The translations under genes were made by a program, and so were the position numbers. A stretch of DNA of 64,000 nucleotides. Source: Sphingomonas pseudosanguinis (GTDB lineage Bacteria; Pseudomonadota; Alphaproteobacteria; Sphingomonadales; Sphingomonadaceae). Location: positions 1 through 64,000 of the forward strand of contig NZ_JACIDH010000005.1 of the NCBI RefSeq assembly GCF_014196255.1, in the 5' to 3' direction. This document shows, one piece after another, positions 40,624 through 49,365 of this stretch (positions are counted from its first letter, which is position 1; each line of letters starts with the position of its first letter). The notes beneath the pieces were generated by a model, which did no database searches, was not told the origin of the DNA, and saw only the letters and a program-made list of their open reading frames with translations.

Positions 40624-41204
40624 CGTTCGATACTCCCGGCGCGGCGGATCTTCCGCTGCAGCTGCATCACGCCGTACAGCAGCGCCTCGGCGGTCGGCGG
40701 GCAGCCGGGAACATAGATGTCCACGGGCACGATCCGGTCACAGCCGCGCACCACCGAATAGCTGTAATGGTAATAGCCGCCGCCATTGGCGCAGCTGCCC
40801 ATCGAGATGACATATTTCGGGTTCGACATCTGGTCGTACACACGACGCAGCGCCGGAGCCATCTTGTTGCACAGCGTACCCGCGACGATCATCACGTCCG
40901 ACTGGCGCGGCGACGCGCGCGGCGCGGCACCGAAGCGCTCCATGTCGTAACGCGGCATGTTGACGTGGATCATCTCCACCGCGCAGCACGCCAGACCGAA
41001 GGTCATCCACCAGAGCGAGCCGGTGCGCGCCCATTGGAACAGCTCCTCGGTCGAGGTGACGAGGAAGCCCTTGTCGGTCAGTTCGCCGTTCAGCCCGTCG
41101 AAAAAGCCCTGATCGGGCTGGATGAGGGCCTGGCCGTCATGGACGGCTCCGCCATGGGCCTGCGGCTTGAACTCAACCGGACCGGAGTGAAGATTTACTC
41201 CCAA
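40620..41204 (-). CDS. nuoB: NADH dehydrogenase I subunit B (N2 cluster)
   Basis: Holds the terminal cluster N2 that reduces ubiquinone. 194 residues. [19 protein letters not shown] gives the two adjacent Cys; [21 protein letters not shown] and [14 protein letters not shown] give the others. The start is taken as TTG at 41204, inside the last codons of nuoA, with GAAGGGAG about 8 bases before; no ATG or GTG fits. Confidence 0.95.
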   Translation of the reverse strand: MGVNLHSGPVEFKPQAHGGAVHDGQALIQPDQGFFDGLNGELTDKGFLVTSTEELFQWARTGSLWWMTFGLACCAVEMIHVNMPRYDMERFGAAPRASPRQSDVMIVAGTLCNKMAPALRRVYDQMSNPKYVISMGSCANGGGYYHYSYSVVRGCDRIVPVDIYVPGCPPTAEALLYGVMQLQRKIRRAGSIER

Positions 41205-41569
41205 TCCAATGCTCCCTTCTTCCACGCATAGACGAGACCCAGCGCGAGCTCGCCGATGAAGATCATCATCGAAAACCAGGCGGTCCAGCCGAGGCTGAAG
41301 ACACTGACCGCCCAGGGGTACAGAAACGCCGCTTCCAGATCGAAGATGATGAACAGGATGGCGACGAGGTAGAAACGCACGTCGAACTGGCTGCGCGGGT
41401 CTTCGAACGCGGGGAAGCCGCATTCATATTCGGACAGCTTCTGCTCGTTGGGCTGGTGCGCACCGGTGAGGCGCGCGACGAACATCGGCAGAAACACGAA
41501 GGCCGTCGACAGTGCCAGGGCAACGCCCAGGAACAGGAGGATCGGCAGATATTGCGACAGATCGACCAA
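41195..41569 (-). CDS. nuoA: NADH dehydrogenase I subunit A
   Basis: Small membrane subunit next to the quinone chamber and first gene of the nuo operon. 124 residues, three helices. The loop motif [38 protein letters not shown] (read in parts) is diagnostic. It starts at TTG (41569); no ATG is near. The promoter should lie in the 197 bases up to suhB (41570-41766), where I see no clear box. Confidence 0.95.
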   Translation of the reverse strand: MVDLSQYLPILLFLGVALALSTAFVFLPMFVARLTGAHQPNEQKLSEYECGFPAFEDPRSQFDVRFYLVAILFIIFDLEAAFLYPWAVSVFSLGWTAWFSMMIFIGELALGLVYAWKKGALDWE

Positions 41570-41766
41570 GTTTTTCTCTCGCGGATGCGGAACTGGATGC
41601 GGACGGCTTTAGGCCGATGGGTCGGCTGGAGCAAGCCAGCGGAGCCATGAGAATGAATCGCAAATGAACCGCGCCATTCATCCCATCCGACAGGAATTCA
41701 GATGGTATCTGAGGGGCTTGAGCACAATGACGATCCGCCATCGCGCTCGAAATCCCTCAAAAAACC

Positions 41767-42579
41767 TTAACGGAGCGCGTTCGCCAGCAGCTTGTGCAGC
41801 TTGGAATGCAGCCCCTCGTTGGCGGCCAGATACTCGCCGCGATCGAGCGACTTGTCCGAACCCCGGAAATCGCTGACGAAGCCGCCGGCCTCGCGGACCA
41901 GCAGCATGCCCGCCGCCGCGTCCCAGGGCTTCAGGCCCGACTCCCAGAAGCCGTCATAGCGCCCCGCCGCGACCCAGGCGAGGTCGAGCGCGGCCGACCC
42001 GAAGCGGCGGATACCGGCGACCTGCGGCGCGATCGCACCGAAAATGCGGCTCCACTGGACGAAATCGCCATGCCCCAGGAACGGGATGCCGGTGGCGATC
42101 AGCGCCTCCGACAGATCGCGGCGCGACGACACGCGCAGGCGGCCGTCCTGCAACCACGCGCCCCGGCCCTTTTCGGCCCAGAAGCTCTCGTCGGTCAGCG
42201 GCTGATAGATCAGGCCGGTCGTGACTTCGCGCTTGCCGTTCGCCAGCGGCTCTTCGACCGCGATCGAGATCGCGAAGTGCGGGATGCCGTGCAGGAAGTT
42301 CGAGGTGCCGTCGAGCGGGTCGATGATGAAGCGCGGCTTGGACGGATCGCCCTTGATCTCGCCGCCCTCCTCCATGAGGAAATTCCAGTCGGGGCGCGCC
42401 TTCTTCAGTTCCTCGAAGACGGTTTCCTCGGCGCGCTTGTCGGCCATCGACACGAAGTCGGCGGGACCCTTGCGGCTGACCTGGAGGTGCTGGACCTCGT
42501 TGAAGTCGCGGCGGAGACGCGGGGCGGCCTTGCGCGCGGCGCGTTCCATGATGGTGAGAAGCCCGGAGTGCGAGGCCAT
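41767..42579 (-). CDS. suhB: Inositol monophosphatase family protein
   Basis: Mg-dependent sugar or inositol phosphate phosphatase. 270 residues. The metal site is EEGGEIKG and IIDPLDGTSNFLHG, and the second Asp lies in LKPWDAAAGMLLVREAGG. In other bacteria SuhB also takes part in rRNA antitermination; this cannot be told here. AAGGAC precedes the ATG. It lies between efp and nuo with gaps on both sides, so it probably has its own promoter. Confidence 0.92.
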   Translation of the reverse strand: MASHSGLLTIMERAARKAAPRLRRDFNEVQHLQVSRKGPADFVSMADKRAEETVFEELKKARPDWNFLMEEGGEIKGDPSKPRFIIDPLDGTSNFLHGIPHFAISIAVEEPLANGKREVTTGLIYQPLTDESFWAEKGRGAWLQDGRLRVSSRRDLSEALIATGIPFLGHGDFVQWSRIFGAIAPQVAGIRRFGSAALDLAWVAAGRYDGFWESGLKPWDAAAGMLLVREAGGFVSDFRGSDKSLDRGEYLAANEGLHSKLHKLLANALR

Positions 42580-42624
42580 GATCGTCCTTTCGATCGCGCC
42601 ACTGCATCTCAGGGCGCTCAGAAT

Positions 42625-42652
42625 TGAAAAGGCCCGCCGCGAACGACGGGCC
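42625..42652 (-). terminator. Intrinsic terminator after efp
   Basis: On the minus strand a 9-bp stem GGCCCGTCG/CGGCGGGCC with a TTCG loop is followed by TTTTC. One pair is a G-U wobble. It stands 57 bases beyond the efp stop and before the suhB start, so it ends the efp transcript. Confidence 0.9.
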
Positions 42653-42708
42653 GGGACGGCGGATGACGGGGTCGCGCCTAAATCGCGCCGGTCATCCGCC
42701 GATCGTCA

Positions 42709-43272
42709 TCAGTCCGCGCGGCGGACGTAGGTCTGTTCGTACACGTCGACGACGATGCGCGTGCCGGACGCGATGTGCGGCGGCACCATCACGCGCACGC
42801 CATTGTCGAGGATCGCAGGCTTGTAGGAAGACGAGGCGGTCTGCCCCTTCACCACGGCGTCCGCCTCGACGATCGTCGCTTCGATCTGATCGGGAAGCTG
42901 GACCGAGATCGGCTTCTCCTCGTGCAGTTCCATCACGACGTCCATGCCGTCCTGCAGGAACGCGGCGGCATCGCCCAGCAGGTCGCGCGGCAGCGTGATC
43001 TGCTCATAGGTTTCCTTGTCCATGAAGGTCAGGTCGTCACCCTCGGCGAACAGGAACTGGAAGTCCTTGGTATCCAGGCGGACGCGCTCGACCGTCTCGG
43101 CGGAGCGGAAGCGGACATTGGTCTTGCGGCCGTCGATGAGGTTCTTCATCTCGACCTGCATATACGCACCGCCCTTGCCGGGCTGGGTGTGCTGAATCTT
43201 CACGGCGCGCCAGATGCCGCCTTCATACTCGATGATGTTGCCGGGACGAATGTCCACGCCGCTGATCTTCAT
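42709..43272 (-). CDS. efp: Elongation factor P
   Basis: Rescues ribosomes stalled at polyproline stretches. 187 residues, three beta domains. The modification loop is TQPGKGGAY with Lys at the tip, the form modified by beta-lysine in bacteria with EpmA/EpmB; those genes are not in the window. The C-terminal [14 protein letters not shown] is standard. It is followed by a strong terminator. Confidence 0.97.
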   Translation of the reverse strand: MKISGVDIRPGNIIEYEGGIWRAVKIQHTQPGKGGAYMQVEMKNLIDGRKTNVRFRSAETVERVRLDTKDFQFLFAEGDDLTFMDKETYEQITLPRDLLGDAAAFLQDGMDVVMELHEEKPISVQLPDQIEATIVEADAVVKGQTASSSYKPAILDNGVRVMVPPHIASGTRIVVDVYEQTYVRRAD

Positions 43273-43346
43273 GGGTCTTCAACCTGCTGGAAAGAGCGAA
43301 GGACACCGGCGCGAGATACGCGGTCCGGCCTCCTGTGTCGGCCGCT

Positions 43347-43958
43347 TTAGCTCGAAGCGGTCTTTCCGGCAAGCAGCGGATAGGGATCGACCGGCTCCCC
43401 CTGATACCAGCGGTCGCCCGCGCGCATCCAGCTGACCCCGAAATGCAGATGCGTATTGCCCGCCCCCGCATTGCCGGTATCGCCGACATAGCCGACCACC
43501 TGCCCCCGCGCCACGCGCTGCCCCTCCGCCACATCCGGCGCATAGCCTTTCAGATGCGCGTAATAGAGGCTCCAGCGGCGATCGAGCGAGCGGATATAGA
43601 GCGTATGGCCGCCACGTTCGCTGTCGAACAGCTTCTCGACCGTACCCGGCAGGGCGGCGACAACCGGCGTGCCCGATGGCGCCATCAGATCGATGCCCTG
43701 GTGCTTGCGCTTGCCGCCCTCGCGCGGATCACCCCAGTCGCGGTGCAGCGCAGTGGCAGGATAGCCCGCGATAGGCATGGCCAGCGCCGCCGAACTCCCG
43801 GCCGCCGCCTGTCTGGGTGGCGCGGTAACCTCGGGCACGACGACTTCGGCGGGGCCGAAGGACAGCATCGACAGGAAGCCGCCGACGCCGATCACGATCA
43901 GCGCCAGCATCACCCATCCGAAACGGGAGAGCGGCCCCCTGCCCCCGCGCCGGCTCAT
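43347..43958 (-). CDS. M23 family metallopeptidase (LytM domain), membrane-anchored
   Basis: Cell-wall endopeptidase-type protein. 203 residues. One hydrophobic anchor (about 15-36, WVMLALIVIGVGGFLSML), a short linker, then a LytM domain. The zinc ligands HQGIDLM (His, Asp) and THLHFGV (His) and the YYAH segment are all present, so activity is plausible. The catalytic domain should face the periplasm. It overlaps the small upstream gene by 4 bases (ATGA). Confidence 0.9.
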   Translation of the reverse strand: MSRRGGRGPLSRFGWVMLALIVIGVGGFLSMLSFGPAEVVVPEVTAPPRQAAAGSSAALAMPIAGYPATALHRDWGDPREGGKRKHQGIDLMAPSGTPVVAALPGTVEKLFDSERGGHTLYIRSLDRRWSLYYAHLKGYAPDVAEGQRVARGQVVGYVGDTGNAGAGNTHLHFGVSWMRAGDRWYQGEPVDPYPLLAGKTASS

Positions 43959-44131
43959 TCGGGAATGGCCACCCCGGCCTCGAAGGTCTTCGAAAGCGGC
44001 GCCATGATCGGTGCCTGCCGCACAGCGGGATCGGCAAGACGGGGCGCACCCTGTGCGGGGGTCGGATGGGTCGCGACCGCGACGACGGCCAGAACGATGC
44101 CGCCGCCCATCGCCATTGCCAGTCTGCGCAT
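43955..44131 (-). CDS. Small secreted or anchored protein, unknown
   Basis: 58 residues: a signal-like N terminus (MRRLAMAMGGGIVLAVVAVA) then about 35 polar residues ending in KTFEAGVAIPE. The ATG at 44131 has GAGGGG upstream; the longer frame to 44185 is unlikely. Its stop overlaps the M23 peptidase start, so the two are coupled and may act together in the envelope. No family recognised. Confidence 0.6.
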   Translation of the reverse strand: MRRLAMAMGGGIVLAVVAVATHPTPAQGAPRLADPAVRQAPIMAPLSKTFEAGVAIPE

Positions 44132-44286
44132 CGGCCCCTCCTTCACGTCACATGCTACCGCATGGGTTAACGCGAGGCGCCACACTTGTTTCCGGAGCGC
44201 AACGGATCGGCCGTTCCGCCCCGGGCATCGGGGCGGGCCAGACCAGCAAGACGGCTAGACCATGATGACATGGCATGAAACCAACC

Positions 44287-44399
44287 CGAGCCCCTCCCCT
44301 TCAGGGGAGGGGTTGGGGTGGGGCCTCATCACAGGCGGCATGCACGCGGAGGCGCCCCACCCCCGGCCCCTCCCCTGAAGGGGAGGGGTGAGTCCGTCT
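44287..44399. repeat. Palindromic repeat pair (GGGGAGGGG type)
   Basis: Two inverse hairpins, at 44290-44325 (CCCCTCCCCTTCAGGGGAGG then GGTTGGGGTGGGG) and 44354-44392 (CCCCACCCCC then GGCCCCTCCCCTGAAGGGGA), about 30 bases apart. The whole unit can fold into one long stem. It fills part of the 450-base gap between the small secreted gene and thiE, which has no gene of its own. Confidence 0.78.
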
Positions 44400-44518
44400 T
44401 ATGTCATCACGCTTTAGGCTGTATTGACGTTTGGACGCAGCCGGATGGACTGCTCCCCGTAGTGCAAAGGTGGAGGGGCACTTCCGGTCGAGAGTATCGT
44501 CCTGCTTCACGAACCGTG

Positions 44519-44575
44519 ACACCCCTCCGTCACGCCTTCGGCCTGCCACCTCCCCTTGCAGGGGAGGACAAGGGC
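44519..44575. repeat. Palindromic repeat, family C
   Basis: Inverse-orientation copy of the unit at 22520-22575: ACACCCCTCCGTCACGCCTT, then CGGCCTGCCACC, then TCCCCTTGCAGGGGA. It ends 10 bases from the thiE stop codon (44585-44587) and could form the 3' hairpins of the thiE mRNA. Confidence 0.78.
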
Positions 44576-44584
44576 GAATGTCGA

Positions 44585-45274
44585 TCAGCGCTCGCCGAGG
44601 ATGTCCGCAAAGGCCTTGACCGCCGCTTCCTCGTCGCCGTTCCACACCGCACCCGACACCGCCAGGAAGTCGGCACCCGCCTTGACCAGCGGCGGGGCAT
44701 TGGCCGGGGTGATCCCGCCGATCGCGACGCAAGGCAGCTCGAACAGGGTCGACCACCAGGACAGGATCACCGGTTCGGGGCGATGCGTGGTGTCCTTGGT
44801 CGTCGTCGGATAGAAGGCGCCGAACGCGACATAGTCCGCGCCGGTCTCGCCCGCTTCCATGGCGAGGTGACGACTGTCGTGACAGGTGATGCCGATCTGC
44901 ACCGACGGCCCGAGCACGTCGCGGGCCTCGCGCGCATCGCCGTCATCCTGACCCAGATGCACGCCGTCCGCGCTCAGCCGCTTGGCGAGGCTGATGCTGT
45001 CATTGACGATGAAGGCGACCTCGCGATCGGCGCAGATGCGCTGGAGCGGCTCGGCCAGCTTCGCGGCGGCGTGCTGGTCCATGTCCTTCACACGGAACTG
45101 GAAGGCGGCGACGGGGCCGGCATCGAGTGCGCGCGCCAGTCGGTCGGCGAAACCGCCGGTCACATCGAGCGGCGAGATCAGATAAAGCTGGCAGGGGGGC
45201 CGCCGCATGTCGCGCACGAAGGCGGAGGCGAAATTGGGATCGAGGGGCCCCAGGGGATCGTCGTCAAGCGTCAT
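44585..45274 (-). CDS. thiE: Thiamine phosphate synthase
   Basis: Couples the thiazole and pyrimidine halves of thiamine. 229 residues of TIM-barrel type. QFRVKDMD, FIVNDSISLAKRLSADGVHLGQDD (read in parts), FGAFYPTTTK and AIGGITPAN correspond to the substrate and pyrophosphate sites. It has about 25 extra N-terminal residues. Closest upstream gene is the aldolase, 113 bases away; this pairing of aldolase and thiE is common in sphingomonads. No TPP riboswitch is seen in front. Confidence 0.93.
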   Translation of the reverse strand: MTLDDDPLGPLDPNFASAFVRDMRRPPCQLYLISPLDVTGGFADRLARALDAGPVAAFQFRVKDMDQHAAAKLAEPLQRICADREVAFIVNDSISLAKRLSADGVHLGQDDGDAREARDVLGPSVQIGITCHDSRHLAMEAGETGADYVAFGAFYPTTTKDTTHRPEPVILSWWSTLFELPCVAIGGITPANAPPLVKAGADFLAVSGAVWNGDEEAAVKAFADILGER

Positions 45275-45387
45275 GCCGCTTCCCTAACGCGTGACGGGCC
45301 TCACGTCACCTGCCCGACGCACCCGGCAAAGAGGCGTGGAATGGGCGTCCCGGTTCCCCAACCGGAACGCCCAACCCTAGCAAGAAC

Positions 45388-46296
45388 TTATTCTTCGTTC
45401 TTGTAGATCGCGATCAGTTTGTCGAGCATCGCCAGCGCCTCGTCGCGCGGACGCTGGAAGGTGTTGCGGCCGATGATCGAGCCGTTGCCGCCACCGTCGC
45501 GAATGTCGCGCGCGTCCTGATAGACGGCGTCCGCCCCCTTGGCGGCGCCACCCGAGAAGACGACGATGCGACGGCCCGCAAAGCTGGACTGGACGACGTG
45601 GCGCACCCGGTCGGCCTGGTTGGACCAGTCGGTGCCCTCATAGACCTTCTTAGCCTCGGCCTGTTCGATATGGTCGCTGGGCAGCTTCACCTTGATGATG
45701 TGCGCGCCGAGCAGCGCCGCCATGTGCGCGGCATAGGCGCCGACGTCGAGCGCCAGTTCGCCGTCCTTGCTCAGCTTGCCACCGCGCGGATAGCTCCAGA
45801 TGACGGTGGCGAGGCCCGCCTCGCGCGCCTCGGCCGACAGGATCGCGATCTGGTCCATCGCATCGAAAATGCCGTCCGAGCCGGGATAGATGGTAAAACC
45901 GATCGCCGAGCAGCCCAGCCGCACCGCGTCCTGCACGCTGCCCGTCACGGCCTGGGTGATCGAGGTGCCCCAGCTGTTCGAGCTGTTGATCTTCAGGATG
46001 GTCGGAATCTGGCCCGCGAAGGTGTCGGCCCCGGCCTCCAGCATGCCCAGCGGCGCGGCATAGGCCGACAGCCCGGCGTCGATCGCCAGCTGGAAATGGT
46101 AATGCGGATCATAGGCCGGCGGGTTGACCGCGAAGCTGCGCGCCGGGCCATGTTCGAAGCCCTGGTCGACCGGAAGGATGATCAGCTTGCCGGTGCCGCC
46201 CAGCTTGCCCTGCATCAGGATGCGGGCGAGATTGGCCTTCACCGCTGCCGGCGTGCCTTCATATTTGTCGAGAATGGCCTTCACGGTCGGGGTCAT
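45388..46296 (-). CDS. fbaB: Class I fructose-bisphosphate aldolase (DhnA/FbaB type)
   Basis: Cleaves fructose 1,6-bisphosphate through a lysine Schiff base. 302 residues. LIILPVDQGFEHGP and HIIKVKLPSDH (the likely Schiff-base Lys) and VVFSGGAAKGAD match the archaeal-type class I family. The start at 46296 (MTPTVKAILDKYEG) has GGAGAGAA upstream; the longer open frame is not used. It lies 38 bases after the toxin gene, so it may be partly transcribed from the toxin-antitoxin promoter. Confidence 0.93.
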   Translation of the reverse strand: MTPTVKAILDKYEGTPAAVKANLARILMQGKLGGTGKLIILPVDQGFEHGPARSFAVNPPAYDPHYHFQLAIDAGLSAYAAPLGMLEAGADTFAGQIPTILKINSSNSWGTSITQAVTGSVQDAVRLGCSAIGFTIYPGSDGIFDAMDQIAILSAEAREAGLATVIWSYPRGGKLSKDGELALDVGAYAAHMAALLGAHIIKVKLPSDHIEQAEAKKVYEGTDWSNQADRVRHVVQSSFAGRRIVVFSGGAAKGADAVYQDARDIRDGGGNGSIIGRNTFQRPRDEALAMLDKLIAIYKNEE

Positions 46297-46334
46297 CGAT
46301 TCTCTCCGGATTGAATGGGCTTCGGGAATAGCGG

Positions 46335-46661
46335 TCAGAGCATCAGCCAGCGGCGCAGCGCCTGATCGACCTGCTCCATACGGGTGGGCGAAGCATGGCC
46401 GATGACTTTGACGATATGATTGCGCGGGATGGACAGGATCTTGTCGACCTGCACTTCGCACTCGACGGTCAGGCCGGTATGTTCGCGCGGCGAGAAGGCG
46501 ACGCGGAACAGCGCCTCACCGCCGACGACCGAGGTCATCGGGCAGACGGTGATGGTGTTGTGCGTCTCGTTATACAGGTCCGACTGGACGACCAGGAACG
46601 GACGATGGTCGCCGCCATCCCCCGTCGTCGCCAGCACGATGGCGGCATGCGAAATCGTCAT
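46335..46661 (-). CDS. PemK/MazF-type toxin (mRNA interferase)
   Basis: 108 residues of the CcdB/PemK barrel fold: RPFLVVQSDLYNETHNTITV and CPMTSV are typical of MazF-like toxins. The likely activity is sequence-specific mRNA cleavage, held in check by the antitoxin upstream. The ATG overlaps the antitoxin stop (4 bases), the classic order antitoxin-toxin. The protein appears complete. Confidence 0.87.
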   Translation of the reverse strand: MTISHAAIVLATTGDGGDHRPFLVVQSDLYNETHNTITVCPMTSVVGGEALFRVAFSPREHTGLTVECEVQVDKILSIPRNHIVKVIGHASPTRMEQVDQALRRWLML

Positions 46662-46909
46662 GCCTGGTCCCCCTGCGCGTCGGATTCCCGGGCCAGCGCG
46701 TTCCAGAAGGCGAAATCCTCCGGCGTGTCGCGCTTCGACGCCCGCGTCGATTGGCGACGGGCTTCGCGCCGATAAGCCTCGTCATGCAGGTCGACATAGC
46801 GGCGCACGGCTTCCCGCGCGATATCGCTCTTGCTGCGCCCTTGCGTGCGGGCAACGGCCGCCAGCCGCTCTTCCAATTCGGTATCGAGGCGGACGCCGAG
46901 CATTGCCAC
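46658..46909 (-). CDS. Ribbon-helix-helix antitoxin
   Basis: 83 residues. N-terminal RHH domain (MLGVRLDTELEERLAAVART, then GRSKSDIAREAVRRYV), followed by a charged C-terminal tail that would neutralise the toxin. It is a CopG/MazE-like antitoxin and should bind its own promoter; a direct repeat suitable as operator lies at 46917-46932. AAGGAAG precedes the ATG. Confidence 0.87.
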   Translation of the reverse strand: MAMLGVRLDTELEERLAAVARTQGRSKSDIAREAVRRYVDLHDEAYRREARRQSTRASKRDTPEDFAFWNALARESDAQGDQA

Positions 46910-46916
46910 TTCCTTC

Positions 46917-46932
46917 GTTTAACGTGTTTAAC
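46917..46932 (-). promoter_or_regulatory. Candidate operator of the toxin-antitoxin pair
   Basis: Two GTTAAAC words (minus strand) repeated with a 2-base spacer, period 9, just 8 bases upstream of the antitoxin ATG. RHH antitoxins commonly bind short direct or inverted repeats of this sort over the promoter, so autorepression is likely. The boxes are AT-rich in an otherwise GC-rich region. Confidence 0.62.
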
Positions 46933-47014
46933 CTAGCAAGTCCGACAAGAGGGATCAAGCGGTCTTGCGTGCCGATGCCGACTGGATCATCCTGATCTGG
47001 GGCAAGGGGGGGCG

Positions 47015-47539
47015 ATGAGCATGGCATGGCTTCGATGGATCGCGGCAGCGGCACTGGCGGCGGCGTCCACCGGTTCGCCGGCGCTGGTGCGCTCGGACCC
47101 ACGAGTGGGTGAGATGGCCCCCGATTTCGACCTGACCCTGGTCGACGGCACGCATGTCCGGCTGGCGGACCTGCGCGGCCAAGTGGTCGTGCTGAACTTC
47201 TGGGCGACATGGTGCGGCCCGTGTCGCACCGAATTGCCGCTGCTCGACAAATATTATCGCATCCAGGGACCGCACGGACTGAAGGTCTTTGCGATCGCCA
47301 CCGAGGACTCGGTGCCGCTCTACAAGCTGAAGCCGCTGTTCGCGACGCTGGCCATGCCGTCGGCCAAGCGGATCAAGGGGCCGTATAATACGCTCGGCGC
47401 CGTGCCAACCAACTACATCATCGATCGCGGTGGGCGGGTCCGCTACGCGCAGGCGGCGGCGTTCGATCTGGACGACCTCAACCGGTTACTCGTGCCGCTA
47501 TTGAAAGAAGCCCCGCCGCCTGAGGCGACGGGGTTATAA
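47015..47539 (+). CDS. TlpA-family thioredoxin-like protein
   Basis: Periplasmic thiol-disulphide oxidoreductase of the TlpA/ResA/DsbE group. 174 residues. Hydrophobic N-terminal signal or anchor (about 3-22), then the redoxin fold with [15 protein letters not shown] (CxxC active site) and [12 protein letters not shown] with the cis-Pro. ATG 47015 is preceded by an AGGGGGGG stretch; the ATG at 47021 is an alternative. It is convergent with pgk and divergent from the antitoxin. Substrate unknown, perhaps cytochrome c maturation. Confidence 0.9.
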   Translation: MSMAWLRWIAAAALAAASTGSPALVRSDPRVGEMAPDFDLTLVDGTHVRLADLRGQVVVLNFWATWCGPCRTELPLLDKYYRIQGPHGLKVFAIATEDSVPLYKLKPLFATLAMPSAKRIKGPYNTLGAVPTNYIIDRGGRVRYAQAAAFDLDDLNRLLVPLLKEAPPPEATGL

Positions 47540-47549
47540 CCCTGCAAGC

Positions 47550-47690
47550 TTCCTCCCCTGCAAGGGGAGGGGGACCATGCGCAGCATGGTGGAGGGGTGT
47601 CCCCGGTTGCGATGACAGCCATCCTCGCCAGCCCTGACACCCCTCCGTCAGGCCTTCGGCCTGCCACCTCCCCTTGCAGGGGAGGAATGA
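47550..47690. repeat. Inverted pair of family C palindromic repeats
   Basis: Left unit (47550-47605): TCCTCCCCTGCAAGGGGAGG, then GACCATGCGCAGCATGGT, then GGAGGGGTGTCCCC. Right unit (47635-47688) is its approximate inverse with the family C centre AGGCCTTCGGCCTGCCACCT. About 30 unique bases separate them. The block lies exactly between the convergent tlpA-like and pgk genes and very probably forms the 3' ends of both mRNAs. Confidence 0.82.
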
Positions 47691-47692
47691 TC

Positions 47693-48892
47693 TCAGGCCA
47701 GCAACGCCGCGACGCCGGGCAGGTCCTGCCCTTCCATCCATTCCAGGAACGCGCCGCCCGCCGTCGAGACGAAGGTGAACTGCGTCCCCACGCCCGCCTG
47801 GTTGAGCGCGGCGACGGTATCGCCGCCGCCCGCGACCGAGACAAGGCTGCCGTCCTGGGTCAGCGCCGCCGCCGTCTTGGCGAGCGCGACGGTCGCCATG
47901 TCGAAGGGCGGCGTCTCGAACGCGCCGAGCGGGCCGTTCCAGACCAGCGTACGGCAGTTCTTGAGCACATCGCCCAGCGCCTCGACGGCATTGGGGCCGA
48001 GGTCGAGGATCATTTCGTCGGCGGCGACTTCGTGGACATTGACGGTGCGGGTGTCGGGGTTCGGCTTGAACTCCCTGGCGACCACCACGTCGTACGGCAG
48101 GTGGACGGTGCAGCCCGCCTTATCGGCGGCGTCGAGGATGTCCTCGGCGGTGCCGGTCAGGTCATGCTCGCACAGCGACTTGCCGACATCGACGCCGCGC
48201 GCGGCGAGGAAGGTGTTGGCCATGCCGCCGCCGATGATGAGGTGATCGACCTTGCCGACCAGATGCTTGAGCACGGCGAGCTTGGTCGAGACCTTGGCCC
48301 CGCCGACCACGGCCGCGACCGGATGCTCGGGGTTGCCGAGCGCCTTTTCCAGCGCGTCGAGTTCGGCCTCCATCGCACGGCCCGCGAATGCCGGAAGCTG
48401 GCGCGCCAGCCCCTCGGTCGAGACATGCGCGCGATGCGCGGCCGAAAAGGCGTCGTTGACGTAGAAGTCGCCGAGCTTGGCGATCGCCGCCGCCAGTTCG
48501 GGATCGTTCTTTTCCTCGCCAGCATGAAAGCGGGTGTTTTCCAGGATCGCGATATCGCCGGGGTTCAGCGTCGCGACCGCCGCTTCCGCCGCCTCGCCCG
48601 CCACGTCGTCGATGAAGCGGACCGGACGGCCCAGTACGTCGCTGTACGGCTGGGTCAGCATCGCCAGCGAGAATTCCGGGTTACGCTGCCCCTTGGGGCG
48701 GCCGAAATGGGCGAGGATCAGGACGATCGCGCCCTTGTCGGCCAGTTCGGTCACGGTCGCGATCGTCGCGCGCAGGCGGGTGTCGTCAGTGACGCGGCCA
48801 TCGGCCATCGGCACGTTCAGATCCTCGCGGACCAGCACGCGCTTGCCCTGGACATCGCCCATATCGTCGAGCGTCTTGAAGGCCTTGGTCAT
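47693..48892 (-). CDS. pgk: Phosphoglycerate kinase
   Basis: Transfers phosphate between 1,3-bisphosphoglycerate and ADP. 399 residues. [31 protein letters not shown] (substrate side), [19 protein letters not shown] and the ADP loop GGGDTVAAL are intact. The ATG at 48892 overlaps the stop of the MOSC gene (ATGA); the longer open frame upstream is a shadow. Confidence 0.97.
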   Translation of the reverse strand: MTKAFKTLDDMGDVQGKRVLVREDLNVPMADGRVTDDTRLRATIATVTELADKGAIVLILAHFGRPKGQRNPEFSLAMLTQPYSDVLGRPVRFIDDVAGEAAEAAVATLNPGDIAILENTRFHAGEEKNDPELAAAIAKLGDFYVNDAFSAAHRAHVSTEGLARQLPAFAGRAMEAELDALEKALGNPEHPVAAVVGGAKVSTKLAVLKHLVGKVDHLIIGGGMANTFLAARGVDVGKSLCEHDLTGTAEDILDAADKAGCTVHLPYDVVVAREFKPNPDTRTVNVHEVAADEMILDLGPNAVEALGDVLKNCRTLVWNGPLGAFETPPFDMATVALAKTAAALTQDGSLVSVAGGGDTVAALNQAGVGTQFTFVSTAGGAFLEWMEGQDLPGVAALLA

Positions 48893-49365
48893 GATTCCTC
48901 GATCCTGATTGTATCGCCGATGCGGATCGTGCCGCCCTCGATCACGCGCGTGCAAACGCCGCCGCGCCAGTCGGGGGTCAGGGCCGCGCGCAATCCGTCG
49001 GCGATCGCGTCCATGCGGTGGCACGGATCGCATTCCATGGTGATTTCCAGAAGGACAGGCCCGATACGCAGCCGGGTGCCCGGAATGTGGGGAAGGTCGA
49101 AATCCTCGACCAGCAGGTTCGCCCGGCGCTCCTGCCAGGGGATGTCGCGGTCGATTGCAGCGAGCGCCGCGTCCCAGTCGCCCCGCTCGATCAGCGTCAC
49201 CTGACGCCGTCCGCGACCGCCGGGCTTCACGCGCCCGCGCACATCGCCTTCGATACCGCCCTCCAGGGTGACGATGGCGGTGTCGATCACCGCCATCGGC
49301 CCCTTCGGCACGGCATGGCGGGCGATGCCGGCCAGACGCCCGGTCATCGCCCGCCCGTCCGTCAT
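48889..49365 (-). CDS. MOSC-domain protein
   Basis: 158 residues of a single MOSC domain, the fold found in molybdenum cofactor sulphurases and in YiiM/YuaD-type proteins. The likely sulphur-carrying cysteines are in ECDPCHRMD and GGVCTRV, and the family pattern of a GD-rich beta barrel (GIEGDVRGR) is visible. It is coupled on both sides: its ATG overlaps the gap TAA (TAATG) and its stop overlaps the pgk ATG (ATGA). It may act with molybdenum enzymes or on thiol or N-hydroxylated compounds; nothing in the sequence decides. Confidence 0.85.
   Translation of the reverse strand: MTDGRAMTGRLAGIARHAVPKGPMAVIDTAIVTLEGGIEGDVRGRVKPGGRGRRQVTLIERGDWDAALAAIDRDIPWQERRANLLVEDFDLPHIPGTRLRIGPVLLEITMECDPCHRMDAIADGLRAALTPDWRGGVCTRVIEGGTIRIGDTIRIEES

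Noticed and set aside
44132-44584. TPP riboswitch near thiE
   Set aside because: This gap is downstream of thiE and holds only palindromic repeats; the upstream gap (45275-45387) shows no THI-box words.
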